NCBI RefSeq assembly: GCF_040869045.1
Contig: NC_090323.1
Span: 154,214,426 to 154,278,425, forward strand
DNA from: Eurosta solidaginis
Taxonomy: Eukaryota; Arthropoda; Insecta; Diptera; Tephritidae
DNA: 64,000 nucleotides
Reading direction: 5' to 3'
A program made the translations under genes and the position numbers. The notes under the pieces were generated by a model, which was not told the origin of the DNA, made no database searches, and saw only the letters and a list, made by a program, of their open reading frames with translations. Below are positions 10,919 to 21,715 of this stretch, piece by piece (the first letter of the stretch is position 1; each line of letters begins with the position of its first letter).

Positions 10919-11493
10919 TTTCCATATTCGCAGAACAAAAAGCACGGAAGGTTTTCCTTGGCTGATTCAAGCTCTTTAAATGTACATATTTAGAAAATGT
11001 TAATTTTAGCAAATCAAACAATGAAATTTAATATTTCATTTATGTAAATCTTATTTTATATGAAATAAAACTGGCAATGTGAATTGAAAAATTTATGAAT
11101 GTTATATTACTTTTTTTACTGGGTTGAGTTTATTTTTTAGCCACATCAACTGAGTGATTTGTGGACTAAGAGCTGAAAATAAAATTAACACAGAATATTT
11201 AATATTTATACTATTTTATTGTAACGTAGAAATGGAATTCTTTTTTAACAGCCACATATTGTTTTAAATAATCTTTTCCAGTCATTTGGTAACATTTTAT
11301 TACATTTCTGATAAATTTAATGATAATTATAAATTTTTATTATTCAATATAGAAAGTTCGGATATCAAAGAGTGGCTTTTCTTGCTTTTTCGCTGCATAA
11401 TTTTTTATAATATCAAAATTAAACTGTCTTTCCAAAACGGATTCAACACAAAGCGTGGCAGGTCCTGCAACTCGCTCACTGTTGTTGATCACA
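10919..11493. other. AT-rich junction between two converging hAT copies
   Basis: 3' flanks of two hAT transposase relics that face each other. Very AT-rich. The two element ends are not resolved and no terminal inverted repeat could be paired with confidence. Confidence 0.5.
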
Positions 11494-13470
11494 TCACGAT
11501 CTATGAAAGTTTTTGATTCTTGAAAGGACGATGAAGGAGCGTTCTACACTAGCTATAGTGCCAGGTATAATGCAAAAGATACGTAAACACAAATGTTGGG
11601 GAAAATTGTATGCAGATTTTGAACATATGTGGATGGCATTTAGCAATTCCAATGGTGACAGACCTTTCTCAAAGTTTGCTTCGTACATGTGTTTCATGTA
11701 AATTATTTCGCATTCTAAGCTTTTAGAAATGTCCGACTTGTATTTTTCGTCAAATTTGGCTGCGCTCGCCCGAACCATAGTTTCCTCCATGTCTTCAAAT
11801 TGCCACAAAAATGAAAACGTCTCAATCAAATTTCTCATAGCTGCAAATCGTTCAGTAATGCCAGTGATTACCGAATCAACGATCACCAGGAATGTATTGT
11901 TTTTAAAATCAGACTCTGAATCATCTGTAATCATCTCATTTTAATTATCTTCAGAACGTCTCTTGGGTTTTCTCTTTCGAATGTCTGGAGACTTTGGCGA
12001 GATATTCAATTGAATAGCAACTGTTTTGCATTCGTTTAAAATTGTTTCCCATTGGTTACTGATCAACTTCAAATCAGCTAATAAGGCATCAAGATGTCGG
12101 ACCTCAACAGATATTGTGGCGTCTCTAGCTTGGAGGACCACGTTTTTTTCATTAATGGTAGTCAGTATTTTGAACTAAATTGAGGACAGCAAGATACATT
12201 CGAAATTGTTGATGTACTTGAGAATGCCGGTAACATCGCCGTATGCTTGCGCAGTCAAATTTGGATTTTGGCTGAAAGACTATGAAGAGAGCTTGGTACA
12301 TTTTTTTTTGAAGATTTCCCATCGTCGTGGAGTGCTGCTGAAAATAGTAAAACGTTTTTGTACAACTCCGAAGAAAGAAATTGCAGCCGTACAACATTCT
12401 GCAGCATCAACACCACATAAATTGAGATTGTGGGTTGTACAAGGTGAGTAATCAGCATTCGAGTTTTTGTCGAGAATGTGACGTACCTAGTGCTCCGTTG
12501 TAAGCTCCTTTCATATTGGCGCCGTTATCGTACCCTTGTGCACTACAATCTTTTAATGGGATTTCACGTTTACCTAGAGTATGGCAAATTAGATCAGCGA
12601 TTTTGTGACCATTTTTTTGGTTACAATTCACGAAAGCCAAAAACCGTTCTTGAATTGAAAACTTTGTTGCGTTCGAATTGAAATGGAGTTAGCGCAAAAT
12701 GAACGTGGTCAACGTGACTAGCATCAGGCATAGCATCGACGATAATAGCAAAATACTTGGCTTTCTTGCCTTGTTCTAATAGAGTTTCCCTCACGTGCTT
12801 TGCACAAATTTCTATAAACTCGTTCTGAATGTCTGGGGAAAGATCATGAACTTGTAAACGTTTGTGCTGCTGTTGTGAAATCCTAACTTTCTCCAAATGA
12901 TGTCTAAGTATCGGATCATAATCGCTTATGAGATCTTAGATGCCCAAAAAATGTCCATTGTTTCGTTCACCAAGATATATACTTTCGCCTTTGCAAGCTA
13001 GGCCTCTTTCACCCAAAAATAAAAAAAATGTCCAAAATTCTATATAAAATTTCAGTGATTAGCTATTCATTGATATGTGTATCAATTGTAGCCTCCTTTT
13101 AAATTATATTTTGTAAAGATCGCCATTGAATATAACATTTAATGTGATCTTGAGCATTTTCGTGTGATGGCAGTTTATCGTATAGCTTCTTCCATACCTA
13201 GAAAATTCGAATATCCGCACAACAAATTTTAGGTCGATTTAAAGTATTGGTGCTTAAGAGATGACATGGTAGGCAATAAAAAACATTGCTACTGGCACTC
13301 CACACCAACCAGTCACGCTTCAATTTCTCTCCATTTGGCAAGATTCGGTTTAACAACGAGGTAGGAAACGCCTCGTCATGACCATCACGTGGAAAAATAA
13401 CAGGACACTTTTGATGACCTCGACGAATTATTTCGTTGAATTCTTCAGATCGCAAAAACTCATTATTCAC
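11494..13470 (-). pseudogene. hAT transposase (TTF zinc finger, DUF4371, hAT C-domain), degenerate
   Basis: Minus-strand pieces in family order. 13470-13198 has CPVIFPRDG and FYCLPCHLL, the TTF-type zinc-finger region. 12896-12621 has KYFAIIVDAMPDASHVDH, the DUF4371 catalytic region. 12640-12452 has SAQGYDNGANMKGAYNG. 12141-11941 has NVVLQARDATISVEVRHLDA. 11934-11494 has PGTIASVERSFIVLSRIKNF, the dimerisation region. A frameshift joins the pieces near 12630, the N-terminal part is disjoined, and an in-frame stop lies at 11941-11943. It is related to, but clearly diverged from, the plus-strand copy, so the two are separate insertions. Confidence 0.88.
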
Positions 13471-13751
13471 GGTACCGATATCGAAGTCGTTTAAATAATC
13501 TGGACTTTGATACAGAGTTGGTGATATTGTTGGAAGACTTTTTGAAGATGAACCTTCATCAGGGTCACCACGAAAACTTTACGATTTCGGATTCATGTAA
13601 ACATAAATTTTTGTTTGATGTTTTCATTGTCTCCTCACTGTTCGAAGGCCCAGGTAAGAAATCATTATCAATATTCGTTGCTTCTGAAATTCGGCTTAAA
13701 TTTGCACATGGAACAACTAAAGGCTTTCCTGAAATAAAAAAAATGTCTTAG

Positions 13752-13831
13752 TACCTCTAAATCGTGGGCCCCCCTGAGAAACGCCGGGCCCGGGGGAATC
13801 CCCCCATTCCCCCTCCCTCTCGTCGGACCTG
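13752..13831 (-). mobile_element. hAT 5' terminal region, minus copy
   Basis: Read on the minus strand it begins CAGGTCCGACGAGAGGG, is G-rich, and contains CCCCCGGGCCCGG and GGGGGGCCCACG. This matches the G-rich left end of the plus-strand hAT (3592-3680), which also has two GGGCCCGG boxes. It is the probable 5' end of the 11494-13470 element. Confidence 0.65.
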
Positions 13832-14914
13832 CATATGTGATAATAGCGATGATGATGATGATGATTATAATAATGGTGATGATGATGACGAAGAAAAACC
13901 TGTGAATAAATTGTTAAAAATGTTGAGAGTTTGGTAGGAAGATAAAATGAACCGTTGTAAGGTAATGATGAACTTAAGCGATTTAAGGTATGCAGCAGAA
14001 GTCATTGGAGCAGTTGCAGTAAATTAAAACTTTCGAGGAGGTCGCTAAAAAATTGTGAATGTGTGCAGTTCTGTGTTTATAAGTGTGTGTGTGAAGGAAG
14101 ATAACACATTCGCACGTCTGCATTAATGTTGATTCAGTGGTTGGCATTAAGAAGCTGCCGGCAACAAGTTGCGCGTTATTCATATGTGCATACAATATTG
14201 GCGGCGGTTAAACAAATGTTTATGCAAACAATAACACCAACAACATTAAAGATGCTTGCAACAGCAACGCTGAAGGCGGCATTCTTAAGACAGCTGCACA
14301 GTTTCAAAAATTGCCGCCAACAATTCGTAAGTTGTTTTGTAAACTTTTTGATAATTTACATACGCACATGTGTACAACATAATTGAAGTGATATACAGTG
14401 GTGTGCCATGAAATAGATAAACAACTTTCAACCCTGTAGCAGTGCTTCGATGATAGCCGATGTTTGTAGCCGAAATTTTGGTTTGGTGATGCTGACGTTG
14501 TGCTGCGCTTCGAGAGCTAATATGAATGATGTTCTGCTTGGTGTTATTAGCATGAGGGATACTCTCTTGGCAATCTTGAAGAGGTGGGTGCCCGTTTACC
14601 AAGAATTTGCTTAAGCTTATCATAGGGCAGATGATTTAAGCTCCGCTGTAATCCTGTATACGAAAAACCCAAACCTAAGCAGGTTGAAGCGATCGACCAA
14701 TAAAGACCTAACATGAAATAAATGCGCCCATAATGTTACCCGAATTTGTTTGACGACCAAACGGAGGAGCTCACTGACGGGCCAGGGCAACGTTATCAAC
14801 AACTCCTCCCCTTAGTCAAATCAATACGATTTGTGGGTCCCTGTTTGATTGTAAACGCCGATTTCTTGCACGAAGAGAGCGGAAACCTCCCCGAGAGTCA
14901 GGAAGGGTGCCCCC
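13832..14914. other. GAT microsatellite, unassigned sequence, and possible LOA relic edge
   Basis: 13840-13905 is an imperfect (GAT)n run. 13906-14740 shows nothing recognisable. From about 14840 the sequence (TGTAAACGCCGA, then CGGAAACCTCCC) resembles positions 7975-8030 of the LINE at 5376-10069, so the end of this stretch is probably the left edge of the decayed LOA copy that continues at 16210. Confidence 0.4.
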
Positions 14915-15418
14915 ATAAATTCAGAAGACAAAAATTCAGAAACACATTTTTTCAGAAAACATTAGTTAGAACCCTTTTTTCAGAAAGACAAAGTTCAGAG
15001 TTCAAAATTCAGAAGTGAAGTCTCAGAAATCAAATTTTAGAAGTCAAGTTTCAGAAGTCAAATTGCAGTAGTAAAAATTCAGAACCAAATTTCAGAAGGG
15101 AAAATTCGGAAGTCAAAATTCAGAAAGTAATCAGACAACAGAAAAAACATTAAGTTTCTCTCGTTTATTTGTTTGTAAGGTATTTTGTACATATAAAAGT
15201 AGCACACTCGAAAATTTTAAATTGTGTGCAATGGCAAGCATGTAATTAATTAAGTCGTTTTCGCGTTTATCTTTTTCAAATAAATTTATAGGGATTCAAG
15301 CGGTTGATAAGAGCAATGCACAGCTTTATAGCTCCAAAACTTCCGCAACGCAATTGTCAACCTTACCTACGCGAGGGGAATCATGTTACAAATATGAATG
15401 TATCATACGCATATTTAG

Positions 15419-15637
15419 CAGGTGAAGCTCTGGCGGCCCAAAGTTCCTCATGGAACCAGGGGGTGGGAGGGACAAGAAAGTTTAATGTGGTCATATTAAT
15501 CGTTCCCGAGATGGTACTTAATGGTGATTTGTTACCTGAACGTACCAATTTATATCCCGCAAAGGACCATCAACATGGATAACACTCCCTAAAGCCTTCG
15601 AGGAGTGTCTTTATCGTTAATACAACAACAACAAATG
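15419..15637 (+). mobile_element. SINE-like insert with (CAA)n tail
   Basis: A block with CCCGCAAAGGACCATCAACA and CACTCCCTAAAGCCTTCGAG ending in ACAACAACAACAA. I recall this 3' end as a very common repeat in fruit-fly sequences, typically with an ACAACAACA tail. The 5' boundary is approximate and no RNA polymerase III boxes are clear. Confidence 0.5.
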
Positions 15638-15731
15638 AATTTACAATATTAAAGAAACGCTGGCCGAGGTCTTTGTATTTTTTCCTTGCGTTTGCGATAT
15701 GACTCGCTTCCAGCTGAAAAATGCTGCAATT

Positions 15732-15989
15732 TTATTTCTGTTCAGGCAGATTTTTTAATTTATTTATGAAACTAAATATGTTAGGGTGTGTCCCAAACGC
15801 ACCTCGAATGACGTTGTGCCACCCTTCGATAGAATTATTTGTTCGGGATTCACTCAATTTGGTGCTATAACACATATAATTCGATTGCATATAACGCCTC
15901 CTTTCGAAGTTGCTGTGTTCCAGACGGCTGAAAAAAAAGTCAGAAGTTAAATTTCTTAAGTCGAAATTCAGAGAGTAATCAGAGAACAA
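15732..15989 (-). pseudogene. MULE-type transposase C-terminal fragment
   Basis: 85 residues. The first ~20 come from the element's arm sequence. The rest holds SRTNNSIEGWHNVIRGAFGT followed by HPNIFSFINKL. The N-N-x-(V/I)-E-G-W-H signature followed by HP-I-FI-L is typical of the C-terminus of MULE transposases in insects. The catalytic DDE part is absent, so this is a truncated relic. The assignment is by motif memory. Confidence 0.65.
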
Positions 15990-16537
15990 AAAACACTAAT
16001 GTTTGCGCAAAATTTAATGTTTTTTGCTCTCTGACTACTTTCTGAATTTTGACTTCTTAATTTTGACTTCTGAATTTTGACTTCTGAATTTTGTCTTCTG
16101 AAATTTGACTTCTCAATTTTGACTTCTGAATTTTGGCTTTCTGAAAAAAGAGTTCTGACTAATGATTTCTGAAAAAATGTGTTTCTGAATTTTTGTTTTC
16201 TGAATTTATGAGAGGAACCGTCAGGAAGAGTTCACTAGACGCAACATTAATGTGCTTCTGGTTTATTTGTAAGACACGCAGCACCATTTCGTTGTTTTAC
16301 CACCTATAAAATATCCACTATTGCTTTTACTCCTGCATTTTATGGCGCTTATTTAGGGTTCTCAACGTCCCTTTCAACTTCTCATGCTGTTGGCATACTA
16401 TGATTTTTGCACTAACGACGTCTCATCCTGGGCGCAGGTAAATACTACCTCTTTCACAGAAAATTTTCACAGACTCTGGGTGCAACAAATTCTTAGTCTA
16501 CTTTTTGTTTTGGAGGATGTATCGCTGAGCCTCCGTA

Positions 16538-17514
16538 CACTCAGAGAAAAACGCCGTTCTGAAATCTAGCACCACCGGACTCAATTCAAGATTTTCATGT
16601 TCTTACTTTTTTGTTCTTGAAAAACGAACGACGTGTTCTTAAAACAACAACCTTGTTCTTGAACTGACACCATTTTCTTGAAAAGAGAATGGCTGGTATT
16701 AAAATATGAACAAATGTTCTATTAATGAGAACGATGTTCTTAAATTAAGCCCAAGAAGAAAAAACGGTACATTTCGTGTGCACTACAATGTTAAATACCA
16801 CATTTGGCACCAGCTATGAAGCGGTTGTAGTGGCCCAGCGGTTATGATGTTGCGCTTGCGATCGTGTGGCGCGAGTTCGATCACCGTCAAATTCTGAATT
16901 TTTTTAAAACAATTTTTTTATGTTCTATTTTTTTTAACTCTTATTTTTCGTTCAGTTCCATTCACATATGCACAGCTAATTCTCAAACTTTTTATGAAAT
17001 GTTTTAAGTATATATGCAGATTACATCTTCAAATAAGAATAATTTCTCAATTAGAGAAATGTATGAGAAAATGCTTATTATGCATTTTTTCTTAAACTTT
17101 TAAATTTTAGTAGCAATTTTTTTGTTATAAATATTTTTTATTTATGACAAAAAAATTATTATTAATAAAAAATAAATATATTTAAAAAAATACTTTCCCC
17201 TCCCACCAAAGATCAAGCACGAACCGTTCTTGAATTGAGACCGAAAAATTTTAAATCGACCCCAAATCGTTCTCGAAGCGTGAGAACGAAAAATCTTAAA
17301 TCAAGCCCAAGTAGTGCTTGAAATGAGCACAGAAGGTTCACACATCAATACCAAACTGGTCATAAAATACGAACGGTGTGCTTGGAAAAACTGTTCTTAA
17401 AACAAGCCCATCGGTCACAAGTTAAGAAAAAACGTACTTAACAGACTTTTGTGAACGAATGTTCTTAATTTTGAACTTGTTTCGTTCGTTTTAGAACGAT
17501 TTTTTCCCTGAGTG
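16538..17514. mobile_element. 977-bp TA-flanked inverted-repeat element
   Basis: The left end CACTCAGAGAAAAACGCCGTTCT pairs with the reverse of the right end AGAACGATTTTTTCCCTGAGTG. TA flanks both sides (16536-16537 and 17515-17516), the duplication expected for Tc1/mariner-like and some other transposases. The arms carry many GTTCTTGAA / GTTCTTAAA motifs in both directions. There is no transposase. A tRNA-like box sits in the middle (16825-16895). Confidence 0.75.
16825..16895 (+). other. tRNA-like pol III box pair inside the TA element
   Basis: TGGCCCAGCGGTTA (about 16832-16845) matches the A-box form TGGCNNAGNGG, and GAGTTCGATCACC (about 16876-16888) matches the B-box form GGTTCGANTCC. 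The spacing fits a tRNA gene. I could not fold a complete acceptor stem, so it is a tRNA-derived module, not a working tRNA gene. Confidence 0.5.
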
Positions 17515-18082
17515 TAGGTCGAGATGCTCGAGAAAAATCTTCAGCACACATGGGCTCCATACCTTTACCTTTGTATCGTGAGATCAGCATTATCTTCATC
17601 ACCTTAATTCGTATGCACTTTCTTGTCATTGAAATCCTGAAGCAAATCCTTGTCATTATCATGATCATGATACATATGATAGTCGCGTTGATTGGGCTCA
17701 TTTCGCTTCATTCTGATCATAGTCCTAAGCACCTCCCTTTCCACATATTTGCACGTTTCGATAGAGGTTTGCCCATTTCTTCAATATATTTTGGCCACAC
17801 TCAATAACTGCTTCCTTACTTCATTCAACTTATCGGAAAAACTGTAGTCACAGCAGTAGCTCTATTTATAATATCCGAGTGAGCTGGAGTCTAGCCGTTA
17901 CTGCCCTTATATACCACTTCATATCGTAGTAGCATAAAATAACCTCGTCCTTACTCCTTCTGATTAGCAGTTTTGAAAATAAATATTTATAACGCCTCTA
18001 TTTCGAGTCCTTATTTCGCTCTTTTCTTCAGATTTTGAAAGATAAGTTTTGCGTAGGGGCTTCATTGCCTGCTAGCCCTATT

Positions 18083-18385
18083 AAAATAAATAAATGTAAG
18101 GCGCGATAACCTCCGAAGAGATTTTAGGCCGTGCTTCTCTTCAAATTGGCGGGACGAGACCTACATATTTATTTATACCAGCTCCGAAAAGCATCTGTAA
18201 GGCACATGAGTTTTCACTGAGAAGCGTTTCGTGCTAGAAATACACTCGGACTGTTTGTCACAACATTGCCGAGGGGCAACAGCGCCTAGAAAAACTTTCT
18301 TCTAATTGAAAAAAACTTGTTTCTAAAATTTTGATGTCGCTTTGCCTGAGGCGTGAACCCAGGATATTCGGCGCGGTCGCCGTAG
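18083..18385 (-). mobile_element. tRNA-derived SINE, reverse copy
   Basis: The same SINE family as 3797-4170, reading right to left: the tail is at 18083 (AAATAAATAAATG) and the GGTTATCGCGCC 3' block follows. The B box is degraded (GGGTTCACGCC, about 18352-18362) and the A-box end is eroded. It lies within the decayed LOA relic. Confidence 0.8.
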
Positions 18386-18720
18386 CCCTATTACCTGGAC
18401 TGTTAACACAACAATAACCTGAACTATTCACCTACTTATTCTTCCTCATCAAATGATGATCGTCATCTTCAGCTAATCTTTGCCTCTTCCTCATATTTGG
18501 TTGTCATTCCTCATCAAGCAGGTTGCTGAATCGAGAATTAGTAGCAGCAATGTTCTTGTCAGCAAACTGCTTTAAAAGTCTCTTCTCGCTGCCTGGTATT
18601 GTGAGTGAGCTGTTTTTGTTTCTCTTTCTCGGCTCAACCTTATTTCATTGCCCACTTTCACACATCGCTCGCTCACCGAGATAACTGTCTTCATATTTTT
18701 CTAGCTTTACCAATCTGCCC

Positions 18721-19546
18721 ATAGCACTTTCGACACCATTTTTTCATTCTTCACATTTTTATTGTCGCTCTGTACAATGACGACAAGGTCTGCTGTAATG
18801 CATTTAATGGGGCTATATGGGGCAGAATCAGAAAAAAATTTGGTTTCATTTAGGTGTTAATTGTTGTGAGTTATTGAAAAGAAGCAAAAACAAAATTTCT
18901 GGAAGGCACAGGATTTGTAAAGATGACCTTTTCCTCAAACCATGCCTCAGAGATGGTGGCTGCATTTTTTGAACTGTACACTGTACATCCATTTGATTAC
19001 ATGCATATGTGGAAGTTGCTGAAATTGGGGGTTTAACTGTAAGTACAATTGCAATTGTTATTAAGCCGCGTCCATGACGACCCAAATGTTTGCTATTGCA
19101 AGCGCCACCCTGCGGTTGTTGTGGTGCGGGGACTATCACGGCCATAAAGGCAAACATCGGCGAAAGGAAATGAAACGTAATGAAATTTATTTCACAACGA
19201 ATCGGCTAAAACAAAAAGAAAAGAACGAAAAAAATAAAATAAAACTCAAAATCAATGAATGCCAAATAAAGCCCAAATCGACCCTCAGATCACCTAAAAG
19301 GTGTATTATCCGCAAGAATTGCTGCAGCTTCTGTAGGTTCAACGATTTTACCTGCAATGCATAGTAATGACAAGCATTGGAGTAGCGGCTCGTGTTGGCT
19401 ACAATACGAAATACCAGCGATTCATGCCTTATACTGTTTTCACACAGAAACTTAATGATCTCATTTCACCTGCTAATGAAATCGTACATTTTTTGCTTTC
19501 ACACAGAAGTAACTGCTCGATTAGTATGAAGGATGAGAGAGACAAT
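18721..19546. other. Unassigned sequence
   Basis: Apart from short open frames without any recognisable motif, nothing can be supported here. Possible host intergenic DNA. Confidence 0.35.
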
Positions 19547-19718
19547 CATGGCGGAACGACACAAGGTGGGAGCATGGTGACATACCTACAAACAAAAAAA
19601 ATTCCATGTTCTTGTAAATTCGATGAACAAATGTCAAAATCGTAGTTGATGTATCAAATCAAATAAAAAAGGTTATAATCAGCTGTTCGATGTGGCTACC
19701 TTGTATCGTTCCGCCATG
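19547..19718. mobile_element. 172-bp MITE with CATGGCGGAACGA ends
   Basis: The left CATGGCGGAACGACACAAGG pairs with the reverse complement of the right CCTTGTATCGTTCCGCCATG with one mismatch. Flanks GAGACAAT (19539-19546) and CAGACAAT (19719-19726) look like an 8-bp target duplication with one change, which suits hAT- or P-type transposition. No coding capacity. Confidence 0.75.
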
Positions 19719-21477
19719 CAGACAATGACATTTACTTTGACAAATGACATTTTTAAGCACTGAACACACCAAAAACTAAGAAGCGGAACGCGGCCAACAG
19801 AGTTGCATTGTGCTTTTGACTTCATTAGGCATTCGATTATCTACTAATGAAATAATTATAGATTCGAATTTTGTAGAGAAGATTGAGTTCAATAAGCGTC
19901 TTAATGTAGAAAACTGCCTTTATTATTCAATAAGCCGTCTGTGTGAAATTAGTATTAAATTGCTTAAGAGAATTTCAAATTTTCAATTGTCTCTTTGTTG
20001 GATTTGTTTGCTTACCGCTGGTCAGTATAGTGAACTAGGTGTGCGACGGAGCGGAGGATTAAAAACAAAACGGCCATTGAATACTTTGCAATTATTTTGT
20101 TGTGGCTATTTTGTGTATTCTCGTGAGTTGGACCAACTGAATGAAAACTTCGTACTTTACTACAGTAAACAAAAGCGAGTGAGTCCAATGAAGCATAAAT
20201 TAGTATGCCATCCAGACCATCACTTAACCACAGAAATCCACTGCTGCTGCAGTAGTGGCCGCTCATCAAAAGGTGGATAAAACGTCACGTATGTATGTGA
20301 ATTTACATTTACACCACCAAGTACTTAGCAACGGCGTAGGATAAGAAAGTGACCTACGAGTGACGTTCAAGTCGTTGGCTGATTTACGGATATAACGCTT
20401 TTTTTCTCCCGCTGTCTTCCTTCAAGGAAAAGTTAGCCGGAAGTATCTTTTGAAGAAAATATGCCTAAGCCAAATCGAGCGTAACGATTGAGGGATTAAA
20501 TAAATCGATCACGTAGCAAATGGGTATAGTACATGTGAGTGCTTCCATCGGAGCTGATCCAATTGTAACAATTAGGCTGGTATCAAGACCAAGACCAAGC
20601 CCAAGAACAAGACCAAGATCAAGATCACAACAAAGACCAAAAACGAAGACCAAAAAAATGGGACGATGACGACGGCATCCTCTTTGTCTTGTTAGCTATC
20701 ATCATCTTTGTCTTCTTCAACGTCTTCGTTTTTGGCTTTGTTTTTGCCTTCCTTGGTTTAGCAAACCTAAATAAAATCCACCACGCCTATTGATTTAGAT
20801 GATTATTTTGTGATGATTAAGGCTTCATGCGGAACGGGGCTACCTGCAGCAAAAAAGAATCTGCACTACCCTTGTTCGTGTGAGCGAACAACAAAAAAGT
20901 CAAGAAGATAATAACGAACGCCTGAAGAGACACTTTATTAAAAGACGCGGAGGGGCATTCTTTAATGTGTGTTTAAGTGTGTTTAAGTGTGACTAGAGAT
21001 TTATAGCACGTTATTTTTGCTTTACTTCGTGAATGTCTACTCCGTTCAAAGTAGCACTTGTAAGCAAGGGTTTCACCTTAGGATTCTTAGGCTGTTACTG
21101 GTTTCGCTATTTATGGTAATTCTCATAAAAGTATAGTTCTCTTCAGTTACAGCTTTCTATATTTCAGCTGTGACAGTTGCCGCAGGTCCGCCAGATGAGA
21201 CAGCACTTAAGACGCGCTTGGTAAACCCTATGATATCATTACCAATATCACTAAAATATGGTAGCATTAACGCGGTGTAATAGAATGTGACCTCGGGTTG
21301 ATTAAGGCTGAATAAAAATCGACAAAGAGTTGAAACGTGACGATTTATGGTGAAAATCTTACCGATAATAAGCCAAATTACCGGCATGATTGGGACAAAG
21401 CTAAGTCTCGAGTTTATTTCATGTAAGACATTGAAGAAATTTGATGTTTGGGATGATTATGTTATTGCTTCCGCCCT
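19719..21477. other. Unassigned sequence with a low-complexity tract
   Basis: 20578-20660 is a low-complexity CAAGAC/CAAGAT run. A 156-codon open frame at 19810-20280 has no recognisable domain and odd composition, so I do not call it a gene. No other feature can be supported. Confidence 0.35.
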
Positions 21478-21715
21478 GATGTGGTGGAAGCGCGCTCCGC
21501 CTACCACACCGAAAGGCCTGGGTTGGGCTTTACCAATACTAAAATTTTAGAAGCAATTTTTCTGAATTAAAAAAAGTTAATACAAGCAAGGTCACCCTTT
21601 AAGAGTGGATTGGAAAACACTCCGTTTTTATTTCTACCATGAAGAGCTGCTCAGTGAAAATGTATCTACCTTGTAGCTGCCATTCGAAACTCCTCGGAGG
21701 TAAATTGGGCCAAAT
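21478..21715 (+). mobile_element. Diverged SINE fragment
   Basis: Starts GATGTGGTGGAAGCGCGCTC and keeps CCTGGGTT from the B box. Its body order (TAAAATTTTAGAAGCAATTT, then CATGAAGAGCTGCTCAGTG, then CCTCGGAGG) matches the SINE at 3797, with many substitutions and a gap. It is the oldest-looking copy in the window. Confidence 0.7.

Larger units (their letters stand above)
3592..11100 (+). mobile_element. hAT element (plus strand), heavily interrupted
   Basis: The left end starts CAGGGCTGTGG and is followed by G-rich sequence with two GGGCCCGG boxes (to about 3680). The same kind of end is found reversed at 13831. Transposase code from this copy appears at about 5187-5375 and 10082-10918. Insertions account for most of the gap: a SINE (3797-4170), an inverted-repeat element (4554-5186) and an LOA-type LINE (5376-10069). 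The N-terminal zinc finger and the first half of the transposase are missing, so the element had already lost internal sequence. The right end is not precisely located. Confidence 0.65.
14915..16209 (-). mobile_element. Mutator-like element with repeat-built inverted arms
   Basis: Long inverted arms: 14915-15157 on the left and 16009-16209 on the right. They start ATAAATTCAGAA and are made largely of variants of CAGAAGTCAAAATT in head-to-tail order. A third partial arm lies at 15938-16005. The inside contains a transposase remnant (15732-15937) and a SINE-like insert (15419-15637). Long terminal inverted repeats and a WRKY/MULE-type C-terminal transposase piece suit a Mutator-like element. 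No 9-bp target duplication is apparent. Confidence 0.7.
16210..18720 (-). pseudogene. Decayed LOA-type LINE, ORF1 and ORF1/ORF2 junction
   Basis: Positions 16225-16300 (GAGTTCACTAGACGCAAC, then GACACGCAGCACCATTT) align with 8085-8155 of the LINE at 5376-10069, the ORF1/ORF2 junction. At 18470-18600 the minus-strand translation NSRFSNLL...KRQR corresponds to ORF1's NPRFCNRY...KRQR. Every frame is broken. The relic has been split by a TA-flanked element (16538-17514) and a reversed SINE (18083-18385), and the Mutator-like element sits at its left edge. Confidence 0.55.

Noticed and set aside
19810..20280. 156-codon open frame as a host gene
   Set aside because: No domain, no splice or codon evidence. 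Length is within chance for this region.
20578..20660. Patterned CAAGAC tract as a coding repeat
   Set aside because: Low-complexity simple repeat with frame-independent pattern.
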